Shown piece after piece: positions 1 through 9,310 of a DNA stretch of 64,000 bases. The position numbers were made by a program, and so were the translations under genes. How positions within the stretch are numbered: the first letter of the stretch is position 1; each line of letters starts with the position of its first letter. A model generated the notes under the pieces. The model saw only the letters and a program-made list of their open reading frames with translations, searched no databases and had not been told where the DNA came from. Source of the stretch: Hafnia paralvei ATCC 29927 (GTDB lineage Bacteria > Pseudomonadota > Gammaproteobacteria > Enterobacterales > Enterobacteriaceae); the NCBI RefSeq assembly GCF_001655005.1, contig NZ_LXET01000016.1:62001-126000 (forward strand), written 5' to 3'.

Positions 1-138
1 AAACAGTCTAGACCGTAGTTATTTAAAAAAATATCACTTATTAATTTATTAAACAAGATTGCTAAAGTATAGCTAATAACATAACGACTAAAAAATCAGT
101 CAGTAAATTCTGTTCCTCATTGAATTGTGGAGATTATC

Positions 139-1134
139 ATGATTACCATGAATGAAATTAAGAGTGTCGGCTTATCTGTGCCAAGCCTAACATTTGGTGC
201 AGCAAGCCTAGCTAATCTGTTTAAAGAGCTAACCAATGCTGAAGCAATTGCTATTGTAGATAAAGCTATTCAGGTGGGATGGCGTTATTTTGATTGCGCA
301 CCACATTATGGCAGTGGGCTATCTGAACTGCGTTTGGGATTAGGGTTGAGGGGAATTGAACGGAACGACTATATATTGTCTACAAAAGTAGGGCGCCTGT
401 TGCAATCGAGAAAGCATCAAAGCGGTCTCGAAGCAGGCGATTTCTTCTTTAATGAAAACCCGTTTGATCGTGTCGCTGATTATTCTTATCAGGGTATTAT
501 GCGTTCTTATGAGGATTCAATACAGCGATTAGGGGTGCGGTATATCGATATTCTCTATGTTCATGATCTGGGGACTTATACCTACGGAAAAACGGAACAA
601 GAGCGTTATCATTTCAAAAACTTTTGCGAATCGGGTCAAAAGGCGCTGGATGAACTTAAACGTAATGGCGATATAAAAGCTTGGGGTGTAGGAGCCAACG
701 AAGAGGATATTTTAATGGAGGTGATGGGTTATGCCTCACCAGACATCTTTATGCTGGCTAATCGTTATAATTTACTAGAAACCGATCATCAGAGTTTTTT
801 TGCAAAGTGTGAGAAAAATGGTGTATCGGTCGCTGTTGCTGCACCATTTGCGACCGGTGTGTTGGTGGCTAAGGATAAAAAATCATCCATATATGAATAT
901 GGCAAGGTTCCTGACGCTACGCTATTACGAGTTAATGAAATTGAAACTATTTGTCAGCAACATGATGTTCCTATTGGTGCTGCGGCTTTGCAGTTTCCGC
1001 TTAGAAATAAAAATGTGGTGACGGTGACCTGTGGCGTACAGTCGATAGAACAGGCCGAAACAAATTATCAGTGGGCCAATATGAATATTCCTCAATCATT
1101 GTGGGATGCACTCGCCAATATTGGTATTCAATAA
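139..1134 (+). CDS. Aldo/keto reductase, aldose (L-fucose-type) 1-dehydrogenase-like
   Basis: A 331-residue aldo/keto reductase whose closest recognisable type is D-threo-aldose 1-dehydrogenase (L-fucose/L-galactose dehydrogenase), which oxidises an aldose at C1 to the lactone with NAD(P). The catalytic tetrad is visible: Asp52 and Tyr57 (FDCAPHYG), Lys83 (STKVG) and His142 (YVHDLG). The ATG at 139 is preferred over an in-frame GTG at 127 because GGAG at 129-132 sits six bases before it. It is the first gene of a same-strand set with an MR-family dehydratase, a DapA-family aldolase and FucO, which supports the first step of a non-phosphorylating sugar route. The substrate is inferred, and another pyranose or pyridoxal is possible. 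Confidence 0.8.
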   Translation: MITMNEIKSVGLSVPSLTFGAASLANLFKELTNAEAIAIVDKAIQVGWRYFDCAPHYGSGLSELRLGLGLRGIERNDYILSTKVGRLLQSRKHQSGLEAGDFFFNENPFDRVADYSYQGIMRSYEDSIQRLGVRYIDILYVHDLGTYTYGKTEQERYHFKNFCESGQKALDELKRNGDIKAWGVGANEEDILMEVMGYASPDIFMLANRYNLLETDHQSFFAKCEKNGVSVAVAAPFATGVLVAKDKKSSIYEYGKVPDATLLRVNEIETICQQHDVPIGAAALQFPLRNKNVVTVTCGVQSIEQAETNYQWANMNIPQSLWDALANIGIQ

Positions 1135-1163
1135 CGTTAAACTGTTTAGAAAATAAAAAATCT

Positions 1164-1327
1164 ATACCCAAAATAATTGAAATCGCATCACAAAAGGCTG
1201 GCACCTTCAGGGGATGCTTGGCTGAATTACGTGGCAGGTGAGTAAATTCTGATGAGCTTACGAAGGTGAAGTGATTTGGACGAGCGAACATAGCCAACGT
1301 AGAAGCAACTTCAAGCATGGAGGGTAT
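1164..1327. repeat. ERIC-type intergenic repeat
   Basis: An imperfect palindrome opening with ATACCC (1164-1169) and closing with GGGTAT (1322-1327). The centre matches the well-known ERIC core: a GTAAATTCTGATGAGCTTAC segment followed by AAGTGATTTGGACGAGCG. It is longer than the usual 127 bp, as some ERIC variants are. It lies between the aldo/keto reductase and dehydratase genes and ends just before the dehydratase start region. Confidence 0.8.
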
Positions 1328-1366
1328 TGGTTAATGACATCAAGCAAGGAAGTAAGGGAAATAGCA

Positions 1367-2467
1367 ATGAAAATTATCAAAGCCGAAATATTTATGGTGA
1401 ATTTAGAACCGAAAGTTAAACGTGTCGATGCGATACAGTCTTTTATTTCGCAGGAAACACCGATTGTTCGACTGACCACTCAAAGTGGTCTGGTTGGGGA
1501 GGGATATACCTACACCATCGGCACGGGCGGCTCTTCCGTAATTGCCTTGCTTAAAGATCATCTCTTACCCAAGTTGATTGGGTGGGATGCTTCCATGATT
1601 GAGGAAATATGGGAGTCATTGTTGTTTTCTACCCATTCGACGTCGGTAGGAGCTATTACGTCACTGTCTCTTGCCGCCATCGACACGGCGCTATGGGATC
1701 TAAAATGCAAGCGAATGCAACTCCCGTTGTATAAAGTCGCCGGAGGGGCAAAATCAAGAATGCGGCTATATACCACCGAGGGCGGTTGGTTACATTTAAG
1801 TACGCAAGAATTAGTGGATGATGCTTTAGCCGTTAAAGCAAAAGGGTTTTGTGGTTCGAAGATTAAAATTGGCTCGGAGAACCCAGTTCGCGATATTGCA
1901 CGCTTAGACGCTGTGCGCAAAGCGGTAGGGGATGATTATGTGATTATGACCGACTGCAATCAGGCATTTAAATATTCAGAGGGTAAACAGCGCGCGGCCT
2001 TACTTGAACACATCAACTTGTCATGGATTGAAGAACCCTTTTTAGCACATGATGTGGATTCACATAAAAAACTGTGCGAATCCACGGTTATTCCTGTGGC
2101 AGTAGGGGAATCAATTTATTCAATTCAGCATTTTAAAGAATATTTGCAAAATAATGCGGCCGATATTATTCAGGTCGATGTGGCGCGTATCGGTGGTATT
2201 ACCCCGTGGTTGAAAGTCGCTCATATGGCTGAATGTTTTAATAAAATCGTTTGCCCTCACTTCTTAATGGAGCTTCATGTCTCCCTATGCTGTGCGATTA
2301 CCAACAGTCGCTGGTTGGAATATATTCCTCAGCTTGACAGTGTGACTCTTGCGCCTGTGACCATCGAAAACGGTTTTGCTTTTCCACCCGAAGAGGCTGG
2401 CTTAGGTATTCATTGGGATTGGGAAAAAATTCAGAATGAGACATTGGTGCATATTGTTATCGAATGA
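1367..2467 (+). CDS. Mandelate racemase/enolase-superfamily sugar-acid dehydratase
   Basis: A 366-residue enolase-superfamily protein of the mandelate racemase subgroup. Members abstract the proton alpha to a carboxylate, and most are aldonic or aldaric acid dehydratases. Key residues are visible: the KxK base Lys165/Lys167 (SKIKIG), metal ligands Asp196 (TDCN), Glu222 (IEEP) and Glu248 (GES), and the Asp271/His298 dyad (VDVARIGG, CPHF). I take the ATG at 1367, with AAGGGAA 6-13 bases upstream. A start further upstream would fall inside the ERIC repeat and add 32 non-family residues. Between a sugar dehydrogenase and an aldolase, the likely job is dehydrating an aldonate to a 2-keto-3-deoxy acid. 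It is shorter than typical L-fuconate dehydratases (about 440 residues). Confidence 0.8.
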   Translation: MKIIKAEIFMVNLEPKVKRVDAIQSFISQETPIVRLTTQSGLVGEGYTYTIGTGGSSVIALLKDHLLPKLIGWDASMIEEIWESLLFSTHSTSVGAITSLSLAAIDTALWDLKCKRMQLPLYKVAGGAKSRMRLYTTEGGWLHLSTQELVDDALAVKAKGFCGSKIKIGSENPVRDIARLDAVRKAVGDDYVIMTDCNQAFKYSEGKQRAALLEHINLSWIEEPFLAHDVDSHKKLCESTVIPVAVGESIYSIQHFKEYLQNNAADIIQVDVARIGGITPWLKVAHMAECFNKIVCPHFLMELHVSLCCAITNSRWLEYIPQLDSVTLAPVTIENGFAFPPEEAGLGIHWDWEKIQNETLVHIVIE

Positions 2468-2557
2468 CCTTGTTATGAAAAACCTTGTTATGAAAAACAG
2501 ACTCTATTTTAGATAAAGCAGTCTTTCATTTTTATGATTTGCAAAAAGGACAGTACC

Positions 2558-3457
2558 ATGGTTAAAACAGTCAATTTTTCAGGCGTTTGGTGTCCTTCAA
2601 TAACCCCGTTTAGCCCACAAGGTGAGATTGATCTATCGGGACTTGCTGAGCATATGCAGCGTCTGACGACGGCAGAGATCAACGTTATTCTGCTGATGGG
2701 AAGCATTGGTGAATTTACGTCATTAAGTCAGGAAGAGCGCTTAATGTTGCTGCGTGAAGCACGCGGTATGTCGCCTCTGCCGATAGTCGCGAATATTTCA
2801 TCAACCTGTGTTTCCGATATGCTTGCGTTAGCCGAAGAAGCTTATGCCTGCGGCTATGATGCGGTCATGGTGCTGCCGCATTACTATTTTTATCAAACGT
2901 CGCACCAGCTGCTGTGCTATTACCGTGAAGTAGGAAAACGGCTGAGGGGTAAATGGTTTGCTTATAATTTCCCTGCGCGTACCGGGTGCGATTTAGATGC
3001 TGGCTTAGTTGCTCAACTGGCGACTGAATTTCCAAACTTTGTGGGCATTAAAGATACCGTTGATTGCCTATCGCACAACCGTTTGATGATTCAGACGATG
3101 GCCGACGTCCGTACTGATTTCGTCGTGCTCTCGGGTTATGACGAATATTTTGTTCCAAATTTATTGGCGGGTGGCTCCGGTGTTATTTCAGGGCTGAATA
3201 ACATTGTCCCAGAGCTTTTTGTTCAGGCGTGGGGAGCATGGGAAAAGGGCGATCTTCATCAGCTTAGCTCTATTCAGCGTGAAATCAGCAAGCTTTCTTC
3301 GATATATACCATTGGCAATGATTTTGTCACCACGATAAAAACGGTCTTATCACGTAAGTTTCATTCTACGCGTCCGTTATCACGTAATTTCGGTGGGGAG
3401 CTTTCGGCGGAAGAATGTCAGGCTATCGATATTATTTTTGATATTAACCCTTCATAA
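2558..3457 (+). CDS. DapA/NanA-family aldolase (2-keto-3-deoxy sugar acid aldolase candidate)
   Basis: A 299-residue class I aldolase of the dihydrodipicolinate synthase/N-acetylneuraminate lyase family. The Schiff-base Lys165 (VGIKDT), the Tyr136 region (AYNFPARTG) and a GSIGE loop (49-53; GTTGE in true DapA) are visible. The start is the ATG at 2558, preceded by AAGGA seven bases upstream. The true biosynthetic dapA lies at 49340-50221, so this is a paralogue. Next to a dehydratase and fucO, it most likely cleaves a 2-keto-3-deoxy acid to pyruvate plus an aldehyde such as lactaldehyde. The substrate is inferred. Confidence 0.75.
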   Translation: MVKTVNFSGVWCPSITPFSPQGEIDLSGLAEHMQRLTTAEINVILLMGSIGEFTSLSQEERLMLLREARGMSPLPIVANISSTCVSDMLALAEEAYACGYDAVMVLPHYYFYQTSHQLLCYYREVGKRLRGKWFAYNFPARTGCDLDAGLVAQLATEFPNFVGIKDTVDCLSHNRLMIQTMADVRTDFVVLSGYDEYFVPNLLAGGSGVISGLNNIVPELFVQAWGAWEKGDLHQLSSIQREISKLSSIYTIGNDFVTTIKTVLSRKFHSTRPLSRNFGGELSAEECQAIDIIFDINPS

Positions 3458-3475
3458 AAAAGTAAAGGATAAACG

Positions 3476-4627
3476 ATGACTTATAGAATGATTTTAAATG
3501 AGACCTCTTATTTTGGTGCGGGGTCAATTAATTCGTTGGTAGATGAGATAAAGAAACGCGGATTTCGCAAGGCGCTCATTGTCACCGATGCTGATCTCAT
3601 TAAATATAATGTGGTTGCGAAGATAACTGATATTTTGCAGCAGGCAGATTTGGCCTATAGCATATACGATAAAGTGATTCCTAACCCTACCATTGAAGTG
3701 GTACAGCAGGGTGTTGCCGCTTTCAAACAGGCCGATGCCGATTATCTGATCGCGGTAGGCGGCGGATCGCCGCAGGATACGAGTAAAGCGATCGGTATTA
3801 TTATTAATAACCCTGAGTTTGCCGATGTGCGTAGTTTAGAAGGTGGCGCAGAAACGAAAAATAAATCTGTACCGATGATCGCTATTCCTACCACAGCAGG
3901 CACAGCTGCTGAAGTGACGATAAATTACGTCATCACTGACATCGAGAAAAAGCGTAAATTTGTTTGCTACGATCCGCATGATATACCTATCGTCGCGATT
4001 ATTGACTCAGACATGATGTCCAGCATGCCTGCTAGCCTGAAGGCCGCTACGGGCGTTGATGCACTGACTCATGCGATAGAAGGTTACATCACTAAAGGTG
4101 CGTGGGAGCTATCCGATATGCTGCATCTCAAGGCCATTGAAATTATTGGTCGTGCGTTACGTCTGTCAGTTAAAGGTGTACAGGCGGGGATGGATGACAT
4201 GGCATTGGGACAATATATTGCAGGTATGGGGTTTTCTAATGTTGGATTAGGCTTGGTGCACGGAATGGCTCATCCGCTCGGTGCGTTTTATGGCACTGCG
4301 CACGGTGTCGCGAATGCGGTTTTGTTACCTCATATCATGGCTTACAACGCAGAATATACGGGTGAAAAGTATCGCCATATTGCGGCGGCGTTAGGCGTGA
4401 GTAATATGAACGATGTACCGATTTCTATGGCGCGCAAAGCAGCCATTGATGCGGTTTTCCAGCTCAATAGCGATGTAGGCATCCCTGCATCTCTGCGTGA
4501 AGTGGGAATGTTAGAGGCCGATATTGACGCATTGGCAGAGGCAGCATTAGCTGATATTTGCACCGGTGGGAATCCACGTGAAGCACATTTAGATGACATT
4601 AAGCAGCTGTATCGCAGTATCTACTGA
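3476..4627 (+). CDS. fucO: Lactaldehyde reductase (1,2-propanediol oxidoreductase), group III Fe-ADH
   Basis: A 383-residue iron-dependent alcohol dehydrogenase that is close to E. coli FucO over its whole length. It shares the RMILNET start, GGGSPQDTSKAIGI at about 95-108, NNPEFADVRSLEGG, and DALTHAIEGYIT. The metal ligands Asp195, His199, His262 and His276 are offset by one from FucO numbering. FucO reduces L-lactaldehyde to 1,2-propanediol with NADH. It starts 18 bases after the aldolase stop, consistent with an operon. E. coli fucO sits in the fuc regulon; here it sits with dehydrogenase, dehydratase and aldolase genes, which points to lactaldehyde as an aldolase product. Confidence 0.88.
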   Translation: MTYRMILNETSYFGAGSINSLVDEIKKRGFRKALIVTDADLIKYNVVAKITDILQQADLAYSIYDKVIPNPTIEVVQQGVAAFKQADADYLIAVGGGSPQDTSKAIGIIINNPEFADVRSLEGGAETKNKSVPMIAIPTTAGTAAEVTINYVITDIEKKRKFVCYDPHDIPIVAIIDSDMMSSMPASLKAATGVDALTHAIEGYITKGAWELSDMLHLKAIEIIGRALRLSVKGVQAGMDDMALGQYIAGMGFSNVGLGLVHGMAHPLGAFYGTAHGVANAVLLPHIMAYNAEYTGEKYRHIAAALGVSNMNDVPISMARKAAIDAVFQLNSDVGIPASLREVGMLEADIDALAEAALADICTGGNPREAHLDDIKQLYRSIY

Positions 4628-4668
4628 TAGCACAGACAGGGCAAAAGCATAGTCATCGTATATCCATG

Positions 4669-4694
4669 GCATAGTCAGACCTTCTGGCTATGTC
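4669..4694. terminator. Stem-loop between convergent fucO and GntR gene
   Basis: GCATAGTCAG and CTGGCTATGTC pair around a short loop (one G-U pair). There is no strong T-run on either side, so a terminator role is only likely from its position between convergent genes. Confidence 0.4.
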
Positions 4695-4711
4695 ATATTC
4701 CAGATAAAATC

Positions 4712-5323
4712 TTATTTAAAACTAGAAAACAATCGGGCATAGGAATGACTTACATGCTGTTCGATAGCTTGGCGTGTTTGCTCAATGTCTCGACTGATGA
4801 TGCCATCACAGATTTTCAAATGCTCTGCCGATGATTCTAATATTGAGTCATTTTTCATTTTTTGCGAACGCAGCATCCGTAAGCGGTCGTAGATAAATGA
4901 CAGCATTTTAGTGACAATTTCATTATGACAATCAGTGAGCATTTGCTCATGTAGTTCGTTGTCTGCCTCAAGAAGTAAATCCTGATTCTCAGTTTTAAAG
5001 CCAAGCTGGATTTTGTCTCTAATGGCGGTGTACAGCGCTACATTCTGGTTATCCCAAGATAAATTGAGCACCATGATTTCGATATCCTTTCTTATTTGGA
5101 AGATATCTTTTATTTCACTGAATGTGATTGGCTTGATGGTTTTAGTTTTATTTTTTGATGGCTCAATCCACCCCTCGGTCATCAAACGAAATATGGCCTC
5201 TCGTAGGGGGGTGCGGCTAACATTCAGTTCCTGACAAAGTTCATTTTCAGATACAGCCCCAACCAACTCATTGGCAATAATTTTAGTTTTGAGTTGATGA
5301 TAGGTTTTTTCACTGATGTTCAT
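4712..5323 (-). CDS. GntR family regulator, FadR/FCD subfamily
   Basis: A 203-residue regulator. The N-terminal winged helix-turn-helix (about 5-65) carries the typical NELCQELNVSRTPLREAIFRL stretch. The C-terminal FCD ligand domain (about 75-200) has metal-binding candidates Asp121, His125, His168 and His190. It is convergent with fucO and is the only regulator next to the four catabolic genes, so it probably represses them and responds to a sugar acid intermediate. Its operator was not identified with confidence. Confidence 0.85.
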   Translation of the reverse strand: MNISEKTYHQLKTKIIANELVGAVSENELCQELNVSRTPLREAIFRLMTEGWIEPSKNKTKTIKPITFSEIKDIFQIRKDIEIMVLNLSWDNQNVALYTAIRDKIQLGFKTENQDLLLEADNELHEQMLTDCHNEIVTKMLSFIYDRLRMLRSQKMKNDSILESSAEHLKICDGIISRDIEQTRQAIEQHVSHSYARLFSSFK

Positions 5324-5449
5324 AGATTCGTTGAGTTATCGCAAAAATCGTGGATAAAGCCAAGCGGACTATCCGTTCAGCGTGGTGACATCAATATAGA
5401 CGGCAGATTACCTGAAAATGTCCGTGTTGGCGCAATTTTATATATCCGT

Positions 5450-5498
5450 CATCATGCAAGTTGCAGGTTTACTGACACTTCCTGCAACTCGAATGATG
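5450..5498. repeat. 18-bp inverted repeat, remnant or small palindromic repeat
   Basis: CATCATGCAAGTTGCAGG (5450-5467) pairs with CCTGCAACTCGAATGATG (5481-5498) with three mismatches around a 13-base loop. The arms resemble the ends of dispersed enterobacterial palindromes. It lies just beyond the 3' end of rdgC and could act as its terminator. Confidence 0.5.
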
Positions 5499-5511
5499 TT
5501 AGGTACCGTCT

Positions 5512-6423
5512 TTACTTCTCTGACTCACCGCCTAGCGCTTCGACCAAGTTTTTGATCAATGCAGCCAGTTCGCTGGTCATCAGAATAAAGTCGGCATCAA
5601 AACGCTGAGCATAATCATCGCGATCGATATCTTCGTTTTGGTCGCGAATTGTCTCAGAGAATTTCAAACGCTTCAGCGAGCCGTCATCCGACAGCACCAG
5701 TTGAATACGCTCCTGCCAGTCTAACGCCAGCTTGGTGACGAGTTTGCCAGCCTCAATGTGTACCGCAATTTCGTCGGATACCAGATCCTGTTTTTTACAG
5801 CGGATGACGCCGCCTTCTTCCAGAATGGCTTTCAACTCGGCTTCATCTTGCAGCGTAAAGCCTGCGGGAACTTCACCTGAGCGTACCCATTCGGTCATGG
5901 TGAGCTCAATTGGGCTTTCCATGGTTAATGGCACCACGGGCAATGAACCCAAGCTTTTACGTAGCAGCGCCAGCGTATCTTCCGCTTTCTTTGGACTCGC
6001 GGCGTCAACCATAATCAGGCCGTTAGCCATATCGATCCACAGCCACGTTTGGCTGAAACGGCTAAACGCACGCGGCAGTAAGGTATGCAGCACTTCGTCT
6101 TTCAGCGAGTCTTTTTCCGTTTTCTTTAGCTTACGGCCCTGTTCGCCTTCCAACTTCTCAATTTTGGCTTGAAGCGCCTGTTTTAATACCGGTGACGGTA
6201 GGATTTTTTCTTCTTTGCGGGCGCATAGCAGGATTTGATCGTTGACGTAATGAGTCAGAGCATCGCTGTGAGAACCCATCGGTGAAACCCAGCCCGTTTT
6301 TGCCATATCTTGGCTACCGCAGGGCGTGAAAGCCATAGAGCCCAGCTGTTTTTCCACTTCATCTGGAACCAGATGAACGTCGCGGCTCAGACGGTAAACC
6401 AATAAATTCTTAAACCATAGCAT
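5512..6423 (-). CDS. rdgC: Recombination-associated protein RdgC
   Basis: A 303-residue protein matching E. coli RdgC in length and along its sequence ([14 protein letters not shown] start, [52 protein letters not shown]). RdgC is a ring-shaped dimer that binds DNA without sequence specificity and limits RecA function. The ATG at 6423 gives the family N-terminus; a further 12 upstream in-frame residues are not conserved. It is divergent from mak, as in E. coli. Confidence 0.96.
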   Translation of the reverse strand: MLWFKNLLVYRLSRDVHLVPDEVEKQLGSMAFTPCGSQDMAKTGWVSPMGSHSDALTHYVNDQILLCARKEEKILPSPVLKQALQAKIEKLEGEQGRKLKKTEKDSLKDEVLHTLLPRAFSRFSQTWLWIDMANGLIMVDAASPKKAEDTLALLRKSLGSLPVVPLTMESPIELTMTEWVRSGEVPAGFTLQDEAELKAILEEGGVIRCKKQDLVSDEIAVHIEAGKLVTKLALDWQERIQLVLSDDGSLKRLKFSETIRDQNEDIDRDDYAQRFDADFILMTSELAALIKNLVEALGGESEK

Positions 6424-6724
6424 TAGCGTTGTCCCTGATCGTGACGCATCGCGCGCCATGTTTTAGCAATGTGAGCTTATGCCCGTCATATTTCACGTTG
6501 CGGGGCGGGGAGCTGTACTCACTCATCCCAGCCACTGACTTTAGTCTGCGCTAGGGGATTTATAAGTTTGTCGCCGACCCACAATTCGAATTATTTGGGG
6601 TATACAAAAATAAGCATTAAACAGGGCGCATGATAACGAATAAAGAGGGGCGGCTGTAGTATTAATTATCTGAGAAATTCTGCACACTAGCCCTGATCAA
6701 CTATCCGTTTTGCGAGGGGGCAAT
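6424..6724. other. rdgC-mak divergent intergenic region
   Basis: About 300 bases that must hold the divergent promoters of rdgC and mak. I see no convincing sigma-70 pair, operator or repeat beyond AT-rich stretches around 6580-6650. Confidence 0.5.
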
Positions 6725-7630
6725 GTGCGTATTGGTATAGATTTAGGCGGCACTAAAATTGAAGTTATCGCGCTGGAAAACGATGGGCGAGAGCTGTTTC
6801 GTCATCGCATTGCCACGCCACGGGATGACTATGCGCAAACCGTTGAAGCTATTGCTGGGCTGGTGGAGTTAGCCGAAGAAAAAACCGGTCAGCGAGGCAG
6901 CGTTGGAGTGGGAATTCCAGGGACGTTATCGCCGTTTACTGGGCTGGTTAAAAATGCAAACTCCACATGGCTGAATGGTAAGCCGCTCGACAAAGATCTC
7001 TGCGCTCGTCTATCGCGAGAGGTTCGCCTTGCCAATGATGCTAACTGCCTTGCTGTATCGGAAGCCACGGACGGTGCTGCCGCCGGTGCCCATCTGGTGT
7101 TTGCGGTGATTATCGGCACGGGCTGCGGATCGGGTATTGCTATTGATGGTCGGGTTCACGCAGGTGGCAACGGTATCGCAGGAGAGTGGGGACATAATCC
7201 GTTACCGTGGCTCAATGAAGACGAGTGGCAGTACCAGAAAGAGGTTGCATGCTATTGCGGAAAATCCGGTTGCATTGAGACGTTTATCTCCGGCACTGGC
7301 TTTGAGACTGACTATCAGCGCTTAGGCGGGGAAAAACGCATTGGCGCAGAGATTATGTCGCTCTCGCGTCAAGGCGATCCTCGTGCGGAAAAGGCGATAG
7401 CGCACTATGAGCAGCGGTTGGCTAAGTCTTTAGCTCATGTGATTAATATTATCGATCCTGACGTTGTGGTATTGGGTGGAGGAATGAGCAATGTTGATCG
7501 CTTATACACCACGGTTCCACCGCTGATTTCTTCGTGGGTATTTGGACGTGAGTGTCAAACGCCGGTAAGAAAGGCTAAACACGGCGATTCGAGCGGCGTG
7601 CGCGGCGCGGCATGGCTCTGGCCGCTATGA
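6725..7630 (+). CDS. mak: Fructokinase (mannokinase), ROK family
   Basis: A 301-residue ROK kinase that phosphorylates fructose with ATP. The start [11 protein letters not shown] carries the ATP-binding motif. [10 protein letters not shown] plus the [10 protein letters not shown] zinc cluster are ROK signatures. Identity to E. coli Mak is high up to the C-terminal [18 protein letters not shown]. The start is the GTG at 6725, which gives the Mak N-terminus and has GAGGGGG just upstream; a TTG at 6710 is less likely. It is paired divergently with rdgC. In E. coli it is followed by araJ and sbcC; here an approximately 11 kb block follows. Confidence 0.93.
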   Translation: MRIGIDLGGTKIEVIALENDGRELFRHRIATPRDDYAQTVEAIAGLVELAEEKTGQRGSVGVGIPGTLSPFTGLVKNANSTWLNGKPLDKDLCARLSREVRLANDANCLAVSEATDGAAAGAHLVFAVIIGTGCGSGIAIDGRVHAGGNGIAGEWGHNPLPWLNEDEWQYQKEVACYCGKSGCIETFISGTGFETDYQRLGGEKRIGAEIMSLSRQGDPRAEKAIAHYEQRLAKSLAHVINIIDPDVVVLGGGMSNVDRLYTTVPPLISSWVFGRECQTPVRKAKHGDSSGVRGAAWLWPL

Positions 7631-7637
7631 GACAAAA

Positions 7638-7665
7638 TCCCGACTTTCCGCTAAGAACGTCGGGA
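7638..7665. terminator. Terminator between mak and MFS gene
   Basis: TCCCGAC (7638-7644) pairs with GTCGGGA (7659-7665). Read on the minus strand it is followed by TTTTGTC, so it serves the symporter gene best and may also stop mak transcripts. Confidence 0.6.
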
Positions 7666-7698
7666 CAAGGTATTATTCCGTCATTTTAAGTCGTGCAA

Positions 7699-9024
7699 TT
7701 ACTTTGGCGTCGCGACACCGTGGTTAGGCGCTGTCTCCGTGCGTTGGTGATTCAATTTTTGAATCGCTGGCAGAGCAATCGCGGCCACCAGCCCGCAGGC
7801 TGCTGCGGCAGAAAGCCATAATCCTGGCATGGCTTTATCACCGGTAGCGTGGATCAGATAGCTGGAAATTGCTGGAGTGAAACCGCCAAAAATGGCAGTG
7901 GCTAAGCTATAGGCCATGGAGAAACCAGATGCTCGTACTTCGGCCGGCATAATTTCGGTTAAACACACCACCATTGCGCCGTTATAGCTGGCGTACATAA
8001 ATGACAGCCACAGTTCCACTTCCACCAAGTGGGCAAAACTAGGATGAGCAACTAACCAACTCAAAGAAGGGTAGGACGTCAGCAGCATCAACGCGCTAAA
8101 CAGCAAAAGCAGTGGACGACGCCCAACTTTATCTGACAACGCTCCCATTACCGGCAGCCAGAACAGGTTGGACAGGCCGACCAACAGCGTCACCAAGAAA
8201 CTTTGCTGTGCGGTGAACTGCAGCACAGTTTTCCCGTAGGTTGGGGTGAATGCGGTGATCAGATAGAACGATACCGTGGTTGTTACCACCATAAACATGC
8301 CAACCAATACCAACTGCCAGTTACTGGCGACTGAGCGGGTGATCTCACTCATGCTAGGCCGATGTTTGCGTTGGTTAAAGGCTTCTGTTTCTTCAAGCAT
8401 ACGGCGGATATAAAACAGGAAAGGCACGATCAAGCAGCCGACGATAAATGGAATACGCCATCCCCACTCAGTCATCACGCTTTTGCCTAAATACTGATTC
8501 AGCGTCACTCCGAGCAGTGCGGCAAAAATCACGGCAATCTGTTGGCTGCCTGATTGCCAACTGACGTAAAAGCCTTTACGGTTTTTCGGCGCGATTTCAG
8601 ACAGATAAACGGACACACCTCCCAGTTCCACACCCGCAGAAAACCCCTGAAGTAAACGTCCAGCCAGAATGAGAAGCGGTGCGGCCATACCAATGCTGTG
8701 ATAGGACGGCGTACAGGCGATGGTCAGCGTGCCGAGTGCCATTAATCCTAAAGTAATCAGCAGACCACGGCGGCGTCCATGATGATCAATGTAAGCGCCT
8801 AACACGATGGCTCCCAGTGGTCGCATCAAGAAGCCAGCGCCGAAGGTCATCAGCGTTAACATCAGCGAGGCGAAGGGGCTTTGGGTGGGAAAAAAAGTGT
8901 CGGCAATGGCGCTGGCATAGTAGCCAAATACCATAAAGTCGTACATCTCTAGAAAATTACCGCTGGTTACGCGGAATACGGTTCGGGCGTTGGCCTGTGT
9001 AGGCGCTGAGGCAGATGATGTCAT
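7699..9024 (-). CDS. MFS tricarboxylate-type proton symporter (CitA/TcuC-like, MHS family)
   Basis: A 441-residue transporter of the metabolite:H+ symporter family with about twelve membrane segments. The [20 protein letters not shown] start, [26 protein letters not shown] loop and [24 protein letters not shown] segment are hallmarks of CitA (citrate) and TcuC (tricarballylate). It probably imports citrate or a related tricarboxylate. It stands alone and is divergent from an exported-protein gene, with no lyase or regulator beside it to settle the substrate. Confidence 0.82.
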   Translation of the reverse strand: MTSSASAPTQANARTVFRVTSGNFLEMYDFMVFGYYASAIADTFFPTQSPFASLMLTLMTFGAGFLMRPLGAIVLGAYIDHHGRRRGLLITLGLMALGTLTIACTPSYHSIGMAAPLLILAGRLLQGFSAGVELGGVSVYLSEIAPKNRKGFYVSWQSGSQQIAVIFAALLGVTLNQYLGKSVMTEWGWRIPFIVGCLIVPFLFYIRRMLEETEAFNQRKHRPSMSEITRSVASNWQLVLVGMFMVVTTTVSFYLITAFTPTYGKTVLQFTAQQSFLVTLLVGLSNLFWLPVMGALSDKVGRRPLLLLFSALMLLTSYPSLSWLVAHPSFAHLVEVELWLSFMYASYNGAMVVCLTEIMPAEVRASGFSMAYSLATAIFGGFTPAISSYLIHATGDKAMPGLWLSAAAACGLVAAIALPAIQKLNHQRTETAPNHGVATPK

Positions 9025-9310
9025 GTGCTACTTCCTGTGTTTTTGTTTTCATTTTTTTTACAAGTTATTAGCAATGAAAAGTGTGATGTTGGTAGGTGTT
9101 TCTTTTTTGTGCATAAAAACCAATGTAACTATTTGTAAGCTTATTAGTTCTTTATAAATAAGCGCGGCAGTGGCCTGTAGTCGCTATGAATAAATGACGA
9201 TAAACACTTGGGGTAAATGAATAAAATCTTTCTGCATAGCGCAGCGCTATAATTTCTCAACGTAGGGAACACTTGGCTGACGGTGGCCAAATTAACAAGG
9301 AGATTGATTG

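Noticed and set aside
6..13. GTCTAGAC palindrome as a GntR operator
   Set aside because: It loosely fits the GntR pattern, but no second copy exists near the regulator gene and an 8-base palindrome is expected by chance.
1271..1366. Extended N-terminus of the MR-family dehydratase
   Set aside because: The extra 32 residues are encoded by the ERIC repeat, whereas the ATG at 1367 has a ribosome site and fits family length.
5732..6172. A 146-codon plus-strand frame across rdgC
   Set aside because: It is a shadow of rdgC with no ribosome site or recognisable domain.
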